The notes below the pieces were generated by a model, which saw only the letters and a program-made list of their open reading frames with translations, made no database searches and was not told where the DNA came from. Positions 11,655-23,894 of a DNA stretch of 64,000 bases are shown here, in pieces. The first letter of the stretch is position 1. Each line of letters begins with the position of its first letter. Made by a program: the position numbers and the translations under genes. The stretch is from Beta vulgaris subsp. vulgaris (Eukaryota; Streptophyta; Magnoliopsida; Caryophyllales; Amaranthaceae), in contig NC_079209.1 of assembly GCF_026745355.1 (NCBI RefSeq), forward strand, positions 13,233,886-13,297,885, read 5' to 3'.

Positions 11655-12460
11655 CAAATATTTTACCCACAAAACAAAAATATTCTCTCTTCCCTCCACA
11701 AGAAAAACCGCCAGCTCCTAATCCTCCCTCCTTCTCGTGATTTCTCTTTCTTTCACTTTCTTCCTTTTCCTTTCTTCTTCTTAAAGAAATATTATCTTCC
11801 TCTACAAGAAACACCAGCATCAGTCCACGCCAACCACCATTGCCAACTAATGTTGTCCAGTGCTGCTACCACCTTCCACGGTCGGCGATCCTCTTCCTCT
11901 CTTTTCTTGTATTGGTTTGATTTCTTTTCTTCTTCCTCATGTTTTGATTAAAGATTATGTTTTTATGTTTTGTTTTAATACTAATTATAATTAGAAGCTT
12001 TAATTTACTATTTTAATGATGACTCTATTATTATATAAATTATATATTGAAAGAATAAAAATTCAAATTTGATTATCATGTTGAATTGGATTTTTAATTA
12101 TCAAAGCATGGATTTTTAGGGTGTTAAAGATTGGAAAATTATAGTAGCATGTTATAAACTGTGAGAGTGGTTTAACTTATGAATTTAAGCATGTTTAATT
12201 ATATTTCAAGAGAGTTTTAATAACTTATAAGTTGCTGGAATTTTAGAAAGGTTGTTATTAGTAGAGTTTTATGGATTTTCATGACTAGTATAGTAGTACT
12301 ATGCTAGGAAGTATGAGTAATTCAAGTTTTAATGATAAAAACAACTTTTAGATATTTTTAAATGGAATTTAAAGTATCTTAAAGTTGTTGGAATTTATTC
12401 GGAGTATTGATTATAAATGCTATTGGTTGTTTCAGGCGGAGAATTTTCTCTAGGCGGCTT

Positions 12461-14757
12461 TTTTTTTGGAAATTCAAAATTATTATTGATGACCAAAAAA
12501 AATAATACAAACACCCAAACTACTAACATTAGGGAAATAAGCATCAGTATCTATTTTAACCCACCTTCTAGGAAGGGTTGAAAAAATAGACTCTTCATGT
12601 GCTCTCCTAATGCAACACCAAAACAGCCATAATTAACAACACTAACAAATGTGCTAAATAACAAGTTAAAGAATCTAAGCTATTTAAACAATAGATTTCT
12701 TAGATCCTCGAAACATCTACAAGCAACATTAAAAATGATAATATCAACAACTTGATCTGGACTAATCAGTTTGTTCTCAAACACCTTCCGATTCCTTTGC
12801 ATCCACAGCTGATAAATAGCTTCAGTGAAGATCATGCCATAGACTTGACTTTTCTTGTGTCTTCTTCTACATTGCTCAGCTGCAATGTTAACTTCACTCA
12901 TGAAGGAAACTATAGGCCGAGGACATTTCAGAATCTGCAAACACTTTTGCTATATTGTTGCAGAATAATTACACTTGAAAAATAAGTGTGTTACATCTTC
13001 ATTCTCCTGTTGACAGATAAGACAGCTGGGATCATTGAGCATCTACCAAGAGACTAATCTAACCTTAGTTGCTAGCCTGTTGAGAATAGCAAGCCAGGTG
13101 ATAAATATGCTCTTGGGTGAAGCTTTGTTATTACAAATAAGCCTTTTCCAACTTACAGGATTTACATCACCATTCAAATAATTATAACACTTCCTGATAG
13201 AGAATTTCTCACCCACAATGAACTCTTGGAGTCTATTCCCCTGCTCAAATATATCTCTGGTACTCAAAATCTTCTTCAAAGCCCATGCCATAGACTGTGG
13301 TATAGGCATTGTCCAGATGTTGGCCTGTTTGATATAATAGGAATGCACCCATTTTATCCAAAGTTTGTCCTGTTTCATTGCAATGGCCCAGAAATGCTTG
13401 GAAATTGCAGCTTTATTCCAGTATTCTAGGTTAATGAAATTCAGTCCTCCTCCAGATTTAGGAAAACAAAGTTGTTCCCATGAAACAAGAGCTTTTCTAG
13501 AAGATAAATTATTACCATTCCATAGATGACCTCTGTAAAGCCCTTGAATTTCCTTAATAATTTTCTTGGGCAGAGTGAAAATCTGACACCAAAAAACTTG
13601 CATACTAAAAAGCACAGTTTTAACCAATTGAGCTCTACCTGCATATGAGAGAAGTTTTGCATTCCAACTCTTAGTTCTAGCCATAATCTTCTCTACAAGA
13701 GGCTTGCAAGTATTATAAGATAGTTTTTTTGTGGAGAGAGGGACACCAAGGTATCTGAATGGAAATTCTCCAAAGGGAATCTGTGTAGTCAAGTGAATAT
13801 CATTGCTAATATGAGAAGTAACCCCTCCAGGTAAAGATTACTTTTGTGAAGGTTAGCTTCCAAACCAGAGGCTTTAGAGAAGGATTGAAAGGCATCCATT
13901 AGCAGCTTAACAGATGTAACATCAGCTTTACAGAACATTAGAAGATCATCTGCAAACATCATGTGAGTGATTTGAAATCTAGCACACCTAGGGTGATATT
14001 TGAAGCTAGGATTCACATGAAGATTACCAAGGCGTTTGGAGAGATACTCCATTCCAATTGCAAATAAGAATGGAGAGATAGGATCTCCTTGCCTAAGACC
14101 TTTCTTAGCAAAAATAAGGTTTGCAAGGTTTCCCATTAATCAACAAGGAGTAAGAAACTGTAGTCACATAAGCCATAATGCATGATATAAAGACTTCAGG
14201 GAACCCTAATTCAGATAGAACAATTTGAAGGAAAGGCCAATCTATTGAATCATAGGCTTTTTTGAGGTCTATTTTAATAGTGCATCTAGGAGAAATGTTT
14301 TTTCTGGTATACCCCTTAATAAGATCAGTAGCTAACAATATGTTGTCAGTTATGTCTTTTAGGAATAAAACCAGCTTGTGAAGTATCAATAACTTCCCCA
14401 ATTACTTCTTGCATTCTGTGAGTAAGAATCTTAGCTATGATTTTATACACTATAGTGCAACAGGCTATAGGTCTAAAATCACTAGCATAAGTAGGATTAG
14501 CAACTTTGGGAATCAAGGTTATGGAGGCAATATTGATCTGAGAACTGAGATTACCTGTTTGGAAGAATCCTAGATAGCAACATAAATATCTGATTTGATG
14601 ACATGTCACATGTGTTTGAAAAATGTTGCATCAATTCCATCTAATCCAGGAGCTTTGTCTCCATCAATACTTCACATGGCATAATCAATCTCCCTTAAAG
14701 TAATGGGAGTGATAAGAGCTCTCCTAGCCTGTGTACTCAGAGTAGGCCCCTTTCTAA
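12461..14757 (-). mobile_element. 5'-truncated L1-type LINE
   Basis: A minus-strand LINE absent from copy B. Its poly(A) end appears as a T run at 12,461-12,469. It is 5' truncated inside the region just before the RT, so the endonuclease and ORF1 are missing. The insertion lies in the LTR between GGCGGC and AATTGAAAGG, by comparison with copy B at 22,290-22,310. No clear target duplication could be made out. Confidence 0.82.
12665..14740 (-). pseudogene. LINE reverse transcriptase with zf-RVT domain
   Basis: Reading the minus strand from about 14,740: ALITPITLREIDYAM, SIDGDKAPGLDGI, then INIASITLIPKV, DFRPIACCTIVYKIIAKIL, CTIKIDLKKAYDSIDWPFLQ, LRQGDPISPFLFAIGMEYLS and the catalytic MMFADDLLMF. 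The next open frame (13,792-13,043, 249 codons) has FRYLGVPLSTKKL, KSWNAKLLSYAGRAQLVKTV and SGGGLNFINL. A downstream zf-RVT part has CLICQQENEDVTHLFFKC. The last open frame (12,940-12,680) ends in a WMQRNRKVFE segment. These are the usual domains of a plant L1 ORF2 without its endonuclease. Several frameshifts and stops are present, for example at 14,350 and 13,795. Confidence 0.85.
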
Positions 14758-14868
14758 TAATTGAAAGGTCAACCCCTATGTGTATCAATTTGTCTACATA
14801 AGGTACGTACATACCTATGTGTTGTGTGATGTAGAATCATGATTTTAGGAAGGAAAAGTTATGTAGTA

Positions 14869-15172
14869 TTCCCTCCGTTCCCTAAAGATCTTCCCTCTTT
14901 CCATTTAAGTACGTTTTCAAAAGATCTTCCCTCTTTTACTTTATTCCTTATTTGGAATTTTTTTCCCTCTCATGTCTCTATCATATGGTCCACCATTACA
15001 TTATTAATTCAATTTTACTCCTTTTCTCTCTCCTACTTTAACCTTTTTTATTTGTTTATTTATCTTAGCTCCTTTCTCTCTCCTACTTTACCACCCCATA
15101 CCCCTTACAAATTGATTCTCATTGGTATATGTAGCAACAGTAACAAGGAAGATCTTTAGGAAACGGAGGGAG
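14869..15172. mobile_element. Stowaway-type MITE in the Tekay LTR, copy A
   Basis: Ends TTCCCTCCGTTCCCTAAAGA and its inverse ending AAACGGAGGGAG, flanked by TA. The same MITE is at 22,402-22,719 in copy B; it is absent from the related LTR at 49.5-50.9 kb. Confidence 0.82.
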
Positions 15173-16317
15173 TATCATGTATAGAACTTTGTGAGTTCAT
15201 ATATGATTGTCATTATGTTGGATTTTACATGTTTTATGCATGTGTGCAAACATGTTTGTATGGAATAGTGATGCAAGCATGTTGGTTGGGAACTTTATTT
15301 ATTAATTCACATGGGGGAATTAATATATTTATCAGTTGGATCATGATTGAATCATGTGTTCCCTTATATTATTATTTTCACTACTCTATGAGGATTATGG
15401 TCTTATTTAGTAAGTTGACAATTGATGCCTTTGAAAGGTAAGTTGGTTGCTGGCTAGGATCAACAAATAAGAAGGATTGGATTAAAAAAGGATTTAATCT
15501 TGGGTTATAAGTTGTATGATCACTTATTTAATCCTAAGATAAAAAAATGGAATAAAGTTGTCAATGTTTGATTATATTATGTGTATTGCTTGTGTGTCAT
15601 AACAAGTAATAACTGGTAAATCATGTAAAGTAAAACTTGGATAGTAATAAACTTTAGATTGTGCACGCCTGAAGTTGGAAAATCATGAGTTGGGGTACAT
15701 AGTGGTCGTGCCATGGCTTTTTTGGGGAATTGTATTGATCATCGTTCCTATTTTTATTAAAAGGTTCCTCGATTTCGTAGGTCATTATGGAATACGGAGT
15801 CGCACCCGTATTTAGTATTTCAAAGGGAAGACTGGTTTTTCGATGAGACAACTCGATCCAATGACAATTCCATTTTATTTATTTCTATGTAGTACTCAGC
15901 TCTGATGACTACGTGCTTTGTTTGTATTTGTTGATCATGGCTTTGCCTTATTGATCTTATGATGACCCATTCTTGGTGAACAGTTTCTCTAGTGCATTGA
16001 CATCTACAAGTGTGCAGATGATGCATCTTAGGGTTTCGAGAATGGAGATCTTGTGTAGCATATTGATTGATTTATTATTTTATAGTAAATACAATTATAT
16101 TTATGTTTGGTTTGAAGTTAAAGTTAACAATGTTATTTGGTTTCAAAGTAATTTTGTTATTTATTATATTTAAATTCTAAAGCTTAGTTATATGTTTTCC
16201 GCTGCAAAATTCTGAATAAGCCAATACGTTATCATACGGGCGATAATGCTTGATGATTCTCTAAGTTTTCTAATTGAAAAGTATTTTTGGAAAAGAGAGA
16301 ATTATCGGGGTGTTACA

Positions 16318-17220
16318 CTGACGATCATCTTTCCTTTGGAATTTCCATCCCCCTTGGGATAAGTATGAATTCATCTTTCCTTTTCGAGTTAAATCCTCCA
16401 AAGCTCTCTTAAGGTGCTTGCACTCGTTACTCTCGTGACCACAATCCTTGTGAAAATGACAATACTTACTCTTGTCCCTGTTTCTGTAGGGAGTCTTCAT
16501 CTCAGCCGGAGCCTTGAGCTCATGTTGACTCCATGAGGATGGAGTATTGATCTTTGCTGAAGGCTATGGATTCCATTGAAGATTCAGACTTTTTTTTCTT
16601 TCTAATTCGTCGGCACGAAGTTGTGATGGAAGTTATAGCCCATGTCTCAACTTTTTTAGAATTGTTCTTCTTTGGCTTAGTTACTTCTTCGGCTTTCTTA
16701 GACTCCGGATGCTTTGCTTCAACAAAAACTTCAGTGGCATGGATGAATGTTTCGGCCTCTCTCAGGCTTCAGCAAGAGTAGTAATTTTCTTTTGTGCAAG
16801 GTCAAATTTAAAACTCCCTGGCCTCAACCCTCTGATGAAGGCGTCAAAGGCCACCCCATCAGTGAGGTCCTGAATTTGCATAGCTTTCAGATTGAATCTT
16901 TTGACGATAATCTGAAGATCTTTTGGTCCTTTGATGACCTTGCCCAAGTGCATGCTAGTCTTTTGCTCTTGCCGATTGGCAACAAAATGGCTAGTGAAAT
17001 GGTAACTAAACTCTATAAAGTTATTGACTGAGTTAAGGGGATATTGTTAAATCACTTCTTAGCCACTCCTTATAGAGTGGCATGGAAGTTCTTACACCAG
17101 GTAGCATCATAAACTGCTTGGACATACATTTGGTGCTTATAAGCGGACAAGTGATCGTCTAGATTAGTTATTCCGTCGAAAGGTTCTATTATAGGAGCTT
17201 AACCTTTAATTTGGGAAGGG
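16318..17220 (-). pseudogene. Tat-type gag, copy A
   Basis: The minus-strand text from 17,200 reads IEPFDGITNLDDHLSAYKHQ-like capsid sequence with LYRVAKKWFNN-type continuation. It goes on with VIKGPKDLQIIVKRFNLKAM and DGVAFDAFIRGLRPGSFKFD, and then, past stops, a zinc-knuckle-like KSKYCHFHKDCGHESNECKH (C-x-FH-x-GH-x-EC, the Tat form). The frame stops repeatedly. It ends at the Tekay insertion point, and its continuation toward the protease is at 2,022. Confidence 0.8.
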
Positions 17221-17427
17221 TGGCACCTCCATGATTCTGACCGAGAACGGAGTCAGCCAGTTGATCCTGAGGGCTCCCGCTGTCCCTCAGTGGGTATGTG
17301 CTCCCTACGATATTCCTTCAATAATGGATCGGAAGATTTGTTTGCAAGAACTGGAAGCCTATACACCATCGGCTATAATACTGTTTTTTCTGTCTTGGAT
17401 GATCAATAGAAGGGAATTTTGAAGATG

Positions 17428-18346
17428 AAGATGAAGCAAGATAAGGAGGCCGACTTTAAGATCCATGATGATGGAATTTTGCGGTTTAAGGGAAGATGTT
17501 GTGTACCACAAAAGTGTAATGAGCTTAAGAGACTATGGATGAGGGGTATAACACTCCATGTCTGTGCATCCTTGGGGTGACAAGTTGTACAAAGACCTTA
17601 AGGGTATCTATTGGTGGACAAAAATGAAGTGTGAGGTAGTTGAATATGTGTTTAAGTGCCTAACCTGTCAGAAAGTGAAGATAGATCATAAGAGACCCAT
17701 GGGGAAGGTTCAATCCTTTGAGGTTCCTGGATGGAAGTAAGATTCTATTTCTATGGATTTTGTGATTGTTTTGCCTAGGACGAGGAGTGATAATGATACT
17801 ATTTGGGTTATTATAAACCGATTGACGAAGTCCGCCGTATTCATACCTATTAAGGAGACATGGAAAAAGAGCAACTTGCAAAGACGTACATTAAGCATGT
17901 GGCGAGATTGCATGGGTTTCCAAGCGATGTTATTTCTGATTGTGATTCGAGGTTTCTCTCGAAATTTTGGAGAACATTAAAGATGAGAACAACCTTTTAC
18001 CCTGCGACTGATGGTCAGACTGAGAGGACTAACCAAACCATGGAGGATATATTGAGAGCGTGCGCTATTTGATTTCCAAGGTAGTTGGGAGGACCAATTA
18101 GACCTGATCAAATTTTCCTATAACAATAGCTATCATGCGAACATTTAGATGGCACCTTTTGAGGCAATGTATGGAAGGAAGTGTAGAAGTCCCATTTGCT
18201 GGACTGGTAAGAATATAGTATTGGGGATAAAATTTATTGAGGAGATTGTTAAGAGTAGTCAAGATGATTCAGGCTAGAATTCAAGCTGCTCGAGATAGGC
18301 AAAATAGTTATGCCAATTTAAAACGACGCGAAGATGAATTTGCAGT
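17428..18346 (+). pseudogene. Tekay integrase, copy B
   Basis: Better preserved than copy A. It shows [40 protein letters not shown] and the three acidic residues of the integrase core in context: SMDFVIVLP, SDCDSRFLSKFW and ERTNQTMEDILRAC. Four or more breaks remain: a shift near 17,535 that removes the zinc-finger histidines, a TAA after the GWK motif at 17,738, a shift near 17,860 and a TGA at 18,070. The text after 18,070 (SYHANI, MAPFEAMYGRKC) is in pieces. Inactive. Confidence 0.82.
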
Positions 18347-19560
18347 CAATGGCGAAGCCAGTATTTCAAAATCGAGGGGTCACAAAAAAAAGACAAAGGA
18401 TGTTCAATATTGAAAATGTAACAACGCAAAGACACATTGTCTAATATTCATTGTCATACATCCCAAACTAAGAAAACTTACATAAATAAAAATAACTATA
18501 TGAAAATCAATCAATAAATTACCATCATAAAGAAACTAAATCATCATAGAAAATTATAAATCAATTAACACTACCTAATATAAATTCACATTTCACAAAT
18601 TCAACATTCACAAATAAATTTAACAACAAGCTAACAAAGTGCACCAATCACTTATCACAGTTTACAAATTCAAACATTCACACATGTATGTATATAAATA
18701 TTACAATTAATATCAACCAAATAAGATTTTAAATACTTCCTCCGTTTCATAATAATCGCTACACTTTCCATTGTGGGAAGTTTCATATTACTTGCTATAC
18801 TTTCTTTTTGGGCAATAAACACTCTCTAATTCTCTCCTCTCACATGGGTCCCTTTTCTTTTTACTCTACCTCTCTCTTCTCCAAAAAATTGCCTAGGAGT
18901 CCTTGAATTGAGAAGTGTAGCGAGTAATATGAAATGGAGGAAGTATGCAATTTAGGAATTAGGAAATAAATAATGTAAAAGAAATAAAATATAAACTCTG
19001 TTAATACCTGATGGCTGGTCGGAAGAGCAGTGCGGGACTGCGAGCGTGCGATGCGACGATCAGTGGTCGCTTGGTCGGTGTGCGTCGGCGTGCAAGCGTG
19101 CGGCCCGGTGGTTGATGGACTCCAGCGTGGCGGCGTCTGAACTCGTGGACGTGAAGGCTGCATGAAGCAGTAAAGCCAGAACTAGGCAGTGGGAAATTAA
19201 AAAAATGTTTGTAGCGTGAGATAGGTGTATTGGGAAAGGAAGGAAGGAGAAATGATGGTTTTAAAAATTAAATGATTTTTAAGTTTTAATTTTTGATTTT
19301 TAATTTAATTAAAACACTGATGACAATGGGAGTTGGGACCACTACAACTAATAAAAATAAAGTAAATGTGCAAGTGGGCTAGAAGTGGCATACAATTAGA
19401 CTGACAAGAATACAGGTGAAGCACCCATTCATCTTTAATAGCGTGACTGCTAGTTGCTTCGCTGATTTAATTTTTTTTCTTTTTTTTAATGAAAAATCCT
19501 TAATTTTTTTTAATTCGAGGTGTCACGTGACCCCACGTGACCCATATTAGCTCTGCCACT
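18347..19560 (+). mobile_element. Non-autonomous hAT element, copy B
   Basis: Same element at the same codon as in copy A (7,298-8,493), with left end CAATGGCGAAGC and right end AGCTCTGCCACT. It carries the same nested Stowaway MITE, so it was present before the tandem duplication. No transposase. Confidence 0.78.
18736..18943. mobile_element. Stowaway-type MITE nested in hAT copy B
   Basis: Ends CTTCCTCCGTTTC and GAAATGGAGGAAG with TA on both sides; counterpart of 7,679-7,887. Confidence 0.78.
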
Positions 19561-19561
19561 T

Positions 19562-20020
19562 ATTGCAATAGGTGATAAAGTATTTTTGCAAGTATCACCA
19601 ACTAAGGGTGTCATGAGATTTGGAGAAAAGGGCAAGTTAAGTGCCAAATATGTAGGCGCATATGAAATTTTGGAGCAAATTGGGAAAGTAGCCTATAGGT
19701 TGGCATTGCCGATGGAGTTTGAAAAGATGCACGATGTGTTCCACATTTCCCAACTCAAGTGATATATCCCTGATGAGCGTCATGTTCTAGAACTTGAGAG
19801 GATCCAGATTGATAGTAGCCTCACATATGAGGAAAGACCTGTGAAGATTCGTGACAGGAAGGTGCGTAGTACACACAATAAGAACGTCCACATCGTGAAA
19901 GTGCTTTGGTCCAACCACGAGTCTAAAGAGGCAGTGTGGGAAGCCGAAGATGAAATGAAGAAGACATATCCAGACTTGTTCCATGAGGTAAGTTACGAGG
20001 GCGTAACTCGTTTTCTTTAA
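19562..20020 (+). pseudogene. Tekay integrase C-terminus and chromodomain, copy B
   Basis: Same region as 8,502-8,953: GPY-type module (copy B has VGAYEIL, losing the Pro of GPY), VAYRLALP, FHISQLK followed by the shared TGA, then VKIRDRKVRSTHNKNVHIVK, VLWSNHESKEAVWEAEDEMK and KTYPDLF, ending at TAA 20,018-20,020. Few additional changes against copy A. Confidence 0.83.
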
Positions 20021-20141
20021 GGGGGATAGAATGTGATAGAATTTCGCGCCTTTTACCTATTTTTATGCACTTTTATGCTTATTTTGGCAAAAGTTTGTTT
20101 AAGAAGTACGCAAGTATTTCTCAAATGAAAGTTTATATCAA

Positions 20142-20145
<4 letters not shown>

Positions 20146-20191
<46 letters not shown>
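20146..20191. repeat. TA dinucleotide microsatellite, copy B
   Basis: Pure (TA)n at the point where copy B has lost the purine tract, LTR start and Stowaway seen in copy A, which suggests a deletion between TA tracts. Confidence 0.85.
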
Positions 20192-20194
<3 letters not shown>

Positions 20195-20447
20195 AATATA
20201 ATTTAGTTTAAAATAATTTATTGACTTAAAAGGTTGACTATTTCGAAATTCAAAGGAGTTATTTTAATGATTTAAGTTAAAATATTTTTTAAATGCATGC
20301 TTTGAAAAATATTTGAAATACGATTTGGATTTGGAAAAGTATTTAAATGTGCTTGATGTACCCAAATACTAATTGGACTAGGAAAAGGAACTTCGAGTAA
20401 TGTTAGGAGTTTATTCATCAATCCTATTCATTGTTTTATCCTACTTA

Positions 20448-21420
20448 GAGTATCTACAATGGTCTAGTTTTAATTGGTCTAGCAAATAGTAAAACTAGTT
20501 TTAATTGGTCTAACCATTGGGGCACTTGGTTCTTGGAGCTGGTTGGTCTAGAATTCCAGACCAACAACACCTCGGATGGCGTGCACACGCCTAATAAGGA
20601 GATGCCACGTGGCGAATAAAACCGGTGAAATAAATTTATGAAACGCATCACTTGGAACGCATCACTAAGAAAGAGAGAAGGAAGCGTTCAATGAAACGCT
20701 GCACTGAAGCAAGCAGCTGGGCCCAAGGAGATTAATTGCTACTAGTGGCCCTCACACGCGTCAGAAGCCCACTGAGCAGCGTATTGCATTGCTACACGTG
20801 GCGCTGCACACTCTCCTTTGCAATCTGAATTTTTATAACGTTAATAAAAAAAATCAGCTTATTATTTTTTTTTTTAAGAATTACACCAACGACTATAAAA
20901 TATTTGTATCTATAAATTGAGTCCAAATTTCATATATTATACCAAACTTCTTCCCAACTTATTTTTTTTTTTCTAATTACTCTCTCCTACCTAATATTAC
21001 TTATACTAAGCCAATATTATAGATTCAAATAATCCTAATTACTCCCAAACTAATCCAAATCACCCACAAAATTCCCAAAATAATTTCCAAATCGATTCAA
21101 GTGTGCTACAAAATAATTAGCTTGTAACGTAATTTAATTTATCGTAATTAATTTAACGTAATCTAATTAGCTTTTATTAATTTAAATCATATTTCATATA
21201 AAAATAAACATTGAAGAAGAGAGAGAATATTGTGGGTTTGGTAAAATTAGGAGAGAGAAATAGAAAAACCAAGTAAGACCAACCAAACCATTGTGAGAAA
21301 AAAAAAAAAGATGAGTTGGTGGGAGTTTTAGTGGGATGTGAGGTGTAAGAAGGATGAAAGGAGAGAGAAAGAAAAAAATTAAAAGACCAACTAAGACCAA
21401 CCAAGCCATTGGTGATGCTC
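20448..21420. mobile_element. PIF/Harbinger-type non-autonomous element
   Basis: Ends GAGTATCTACAATGG and CCATTGGTGATGCTC, flanked by a TTA triplet on both sides (20,445-20,447 and 21,421-21,423), as usual for PIF/Harbinger elements. About 970 bp, absent from copy A. AT-rich inside; the last 250 bp repeat ACCAACCAA-like text. Long open stretches on the minus strand near 21,190-21,560 are low complexity and run across the element edge, so no transposase is called. Confidence 0.82.
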
Positions 21421-22401
21421 TTAGGATCCAATTACCTTTTCCTAAGCCCGAAAGCAAAGCTTGCCTAAAAATATCATTAAGCCCAAATATTTTACCCACA
21501 AAACAAAAATATTCTCTCTTCCCTCCACAAGAAAAATCGCCAGCTCCTAATCCTCCCTCCTTCACATGATTTTTCTTTCTTTCACTTTCTTCCTTTTCCT
21601 TTCTTTTTCTTCAAGAAATATTTTCTTCCTCCACAAGAAACACCACTACCAGTTCACGCCGACCACCACCGCCAACTGTCGTTGTCCAGTGCTGCTACCA
21701 CCTTCCACGGCCGACGATCCTCTTCCTCTCTTTTCTTATATTGGTTTGATTTTTTTTCTTCTTCCTCATGTTTTGATTAAAGATTATGTTTTTATGTTTT
21801 GTTTTAATACTAATTATGATTAGAAGATTTAATTTACTATTTTAATGATGAATCTACTATTATATAAATTATATATTGAAAGAATAAAAATTCAGATTTG
21901 ATTATCGTGCTGAATTGGATTTTTAATTATCATAGCATGGATTTTTAGGGTGCTAAAGATTGGAAAATCAGAGTAGCATGTTATAACTTATAAACTGTGA
22001 GATTGGTTTAACTTATGAATTTAAGCATGTTTAATTATATTTCAAGAGAGTTTTAATAACTTATAAGTTGCTGGAATTTTAGAAAGGTTGTTATTAGTAG
22101 AGTTTTATGGATTTTCATTACTCGTATAGTAATACTATGCTAGGATATATGAGTAATTTAAGTTTTAATGATAAAAACAACTTTTAGATATTTTTAAATG
22201 GAATTTAAAGTATCTCAAAGCTGCTAGAATTTATTTGGAGTATTGAATATAAATCTATTGGTTGTTTCCGGCGAAGAATTTTCTCTAGGCGGCTTTTAAG
22301 ATTGTTAAAGTGGTCTATCAATTTATCTACACAAGGTACGTACATACCTATGTGTTGTGTGATGTAGAATCATGATTTTAGGAAGGAAAAGTTATGTAGT
22401 A

Positions 22402-22719
22402 CTCCCTTCGTTTCCTAAAGATCTTCCCTCTTTCCGTTTAAGTACGTTTCCAAAAGATCTTCCCTCTTTTACTTTATTCCTAATTTGAAATTTTTTTTCC
22501 TTTTTTACCCTCTCATGTCTCTATCATATGGTCCATCATTACATTATTAATACAATTTTACTCCCTTTCTCTCTCCTACTTTAACCTTTTTTATTTGTTT
22601 ATTTATCTTAACCCCTTTCTTTCTCCTACTTTACCACCCCATATCCCTCACAAATTGATTCTCATTGGTATCTGTAGTAACAGTAACAAGGAAGATCGAT
22701 CTTTAGGAAACGGAGGGAG
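22402..22719. mobile_element. Stowaway-type MITE in the Tekay LTR, copy B
   Basis: Ends CTCCCTTCGTTTCCTAAAGA and its inverse ending AAACGGAGGGAG, with TA at each side (22,400-22,401 and 22,720-22,721). Counterpart of 14,869-15,172. Confidence 0.82.
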
Positions 22720-23894
22720 TATCATGTATAGGAACTCTGTGAGTTCATATATGATTGTCATTATGTTGGATTTTACATGTTTTATGCTTGTGTGCGAACA
22801 TGTTTCTATGGAATATTGATGCAAGCATGTTGGTTGGGAACTTTATTTATTAATTCACATGGGGGAATTAACATATTTATCAGTTGGATCATGATTGAAT
22901 CATTTGTTACCTTATATTTTTATTATACACTACTCTATGAGGACTGTGGGTCTTATTTGGTAAGTTGATAATTTATGCCTTTGAAAGGCAAGTTGGTTGT
23001 TGGCTAGGTTCAACAAATAAGAAGGATTGGATTAAAGAAGGAATTAATCTTGGGTTATAAGTTGTATGATCACTTATTTTATCCTAAGATAAAAAAATGG
23101 AATAAAGTTGTCAATGTTTGATTATATTATGTGTATTGCTTTTGTGTCATAACAAGTAATAACTCGTCAATCATGTAAAGTAAAACTTTGATAGTAATAA
23201 ACTTTATATTGTGCACGCCTAAAGTTGGACAATCAGGAGTTGGGGTACATGGTGGTCGTGCCATGGCTTTTTTGGGGAATTGTATTGATCATCGTTCCTA
23301 TTTTTATTAAAAGGTTCCTCGATATTGTAGGTCATTATGGAATACGGAGTCGCTCCCGTATTTAGTATTTCAAAGGGAAGATTGGTTTTTTGATGAGACA
23401 ACTCGATCCAATGACTATTCCATTAAATTAATAAATATCATGTTAGGAATGTTTATTTATTACTATGTAGTACTCAGCTATGCTGACTACGTGCTTTGTT
23501 TGTATGTGTTGATCATGGGTTTGCCTTATTGATCTTATGATGACCCATTCTTGGTGAACAGTTTCTCTAGTGCATTGACATCTACAGGTGTGCAGATGAT
23601 GCATCTTGGGGTTTCGAGAATGGAGAGCTTGTGTAGCATATTGATAGATTTATTATTTTATAGTAAATACATTTATATTTATGTTTGGTTTGAAGTTAAA
23701 GTTAACAATGTTATTTGGTTTCAAAGTTACTTTGTTATTTATTATATTTAAATTCTAAAGCTTAGTTATATGTTTTCCGCTGCAAAATTCTGAATAAGCC
23801 AATCGTTATTATACGGGCGATAATGCTTGATGATTCTCTAAGTTTTCTAATTGAAAAGTATTTTTGGAAAAGAGAGAATTATCGGGGTGTTACA

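Larger units (their letters stand above)
2023..16317 (+). mobile_element. Tekay/Del-type chromovirus (Ty3/gypsy) nested in the Tat element
   Basis: The element is bounded by LTRs that end in TGTTACA and is flanked by an exact 5-bp target duplication, CTGAC (2,018-2,022 and 16,318-16,322). Order: 5' LTR, iMet-like PBS, gag, protease, RT, RNase H, integrase, chromodomain, purine tract, 3' LTR. The pol order and the C-terminal chromodomain (VKVLWSNHE, AAWEAEDEMKKKYPDLF) place it among chromoviruses of the Tekay/Del type. All reading frames carry stops. The span includes later insertions: a hAT (7,298-8,493), a CACTA (9,853-11,654), a LINE (about 12,461-14,757) and Stowaway MITEs. Confidence 0.88.
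9174..16317 (+). repeat. 3' LTR of the Tekay element with nested insertions (copy A)
   Basis: Runs from TGTAATCTCC to GGGGTGTTACA. Removing the nested Stowaway, CACTA and LINE insertions leaves roughly 2.4-2.5 kb, a plausible length for a Tekay/Del LTR. Its 3' part matches the 5' LTR (2,160-2,630), copy B (to 23,894) and the diverged LTR at 49,482-50,944. Short open frames within it are not conserved between copies and are not genes. Confidence 0.82.
6350..17415 (+). repeat. Tandem duplication unit, copy A
   Basis: Starts at AAGATGAAGCAAG in the Tekay integrase and ends after AATAGAAGGG in the Tat gag. It aligns in the same order with 17,428-24,517 across the integrase, hAT element, chromodomain, LTR, CTGAC target duplication and Tat gag. 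Copy A is longer because of the private CACTA and LINE insertions and a 485-bp gag stretch lost from copy B. Confidence 0.85.
20192..23894 (+). repeat. Tekay 3' LTR, copy B, truncated at its start
   Basis: Matches the LTR of copy A from TTAAATATAATTTAG (20,192; 9,544 in copy A) to TGTTACA (23,894), followed by the target-duplication pentamer CTGAC. It contains a Harbinger element and one Stowaway MITE but no LINE or CACTA. Confidence 0.82.

Noticed and set aside
21177..21569. Minus-strand 123-codon frame near the Harbinger element
   Set aside because: Spans the element border and the LTR and consists of F/L/S-rich text; no transposase motif.
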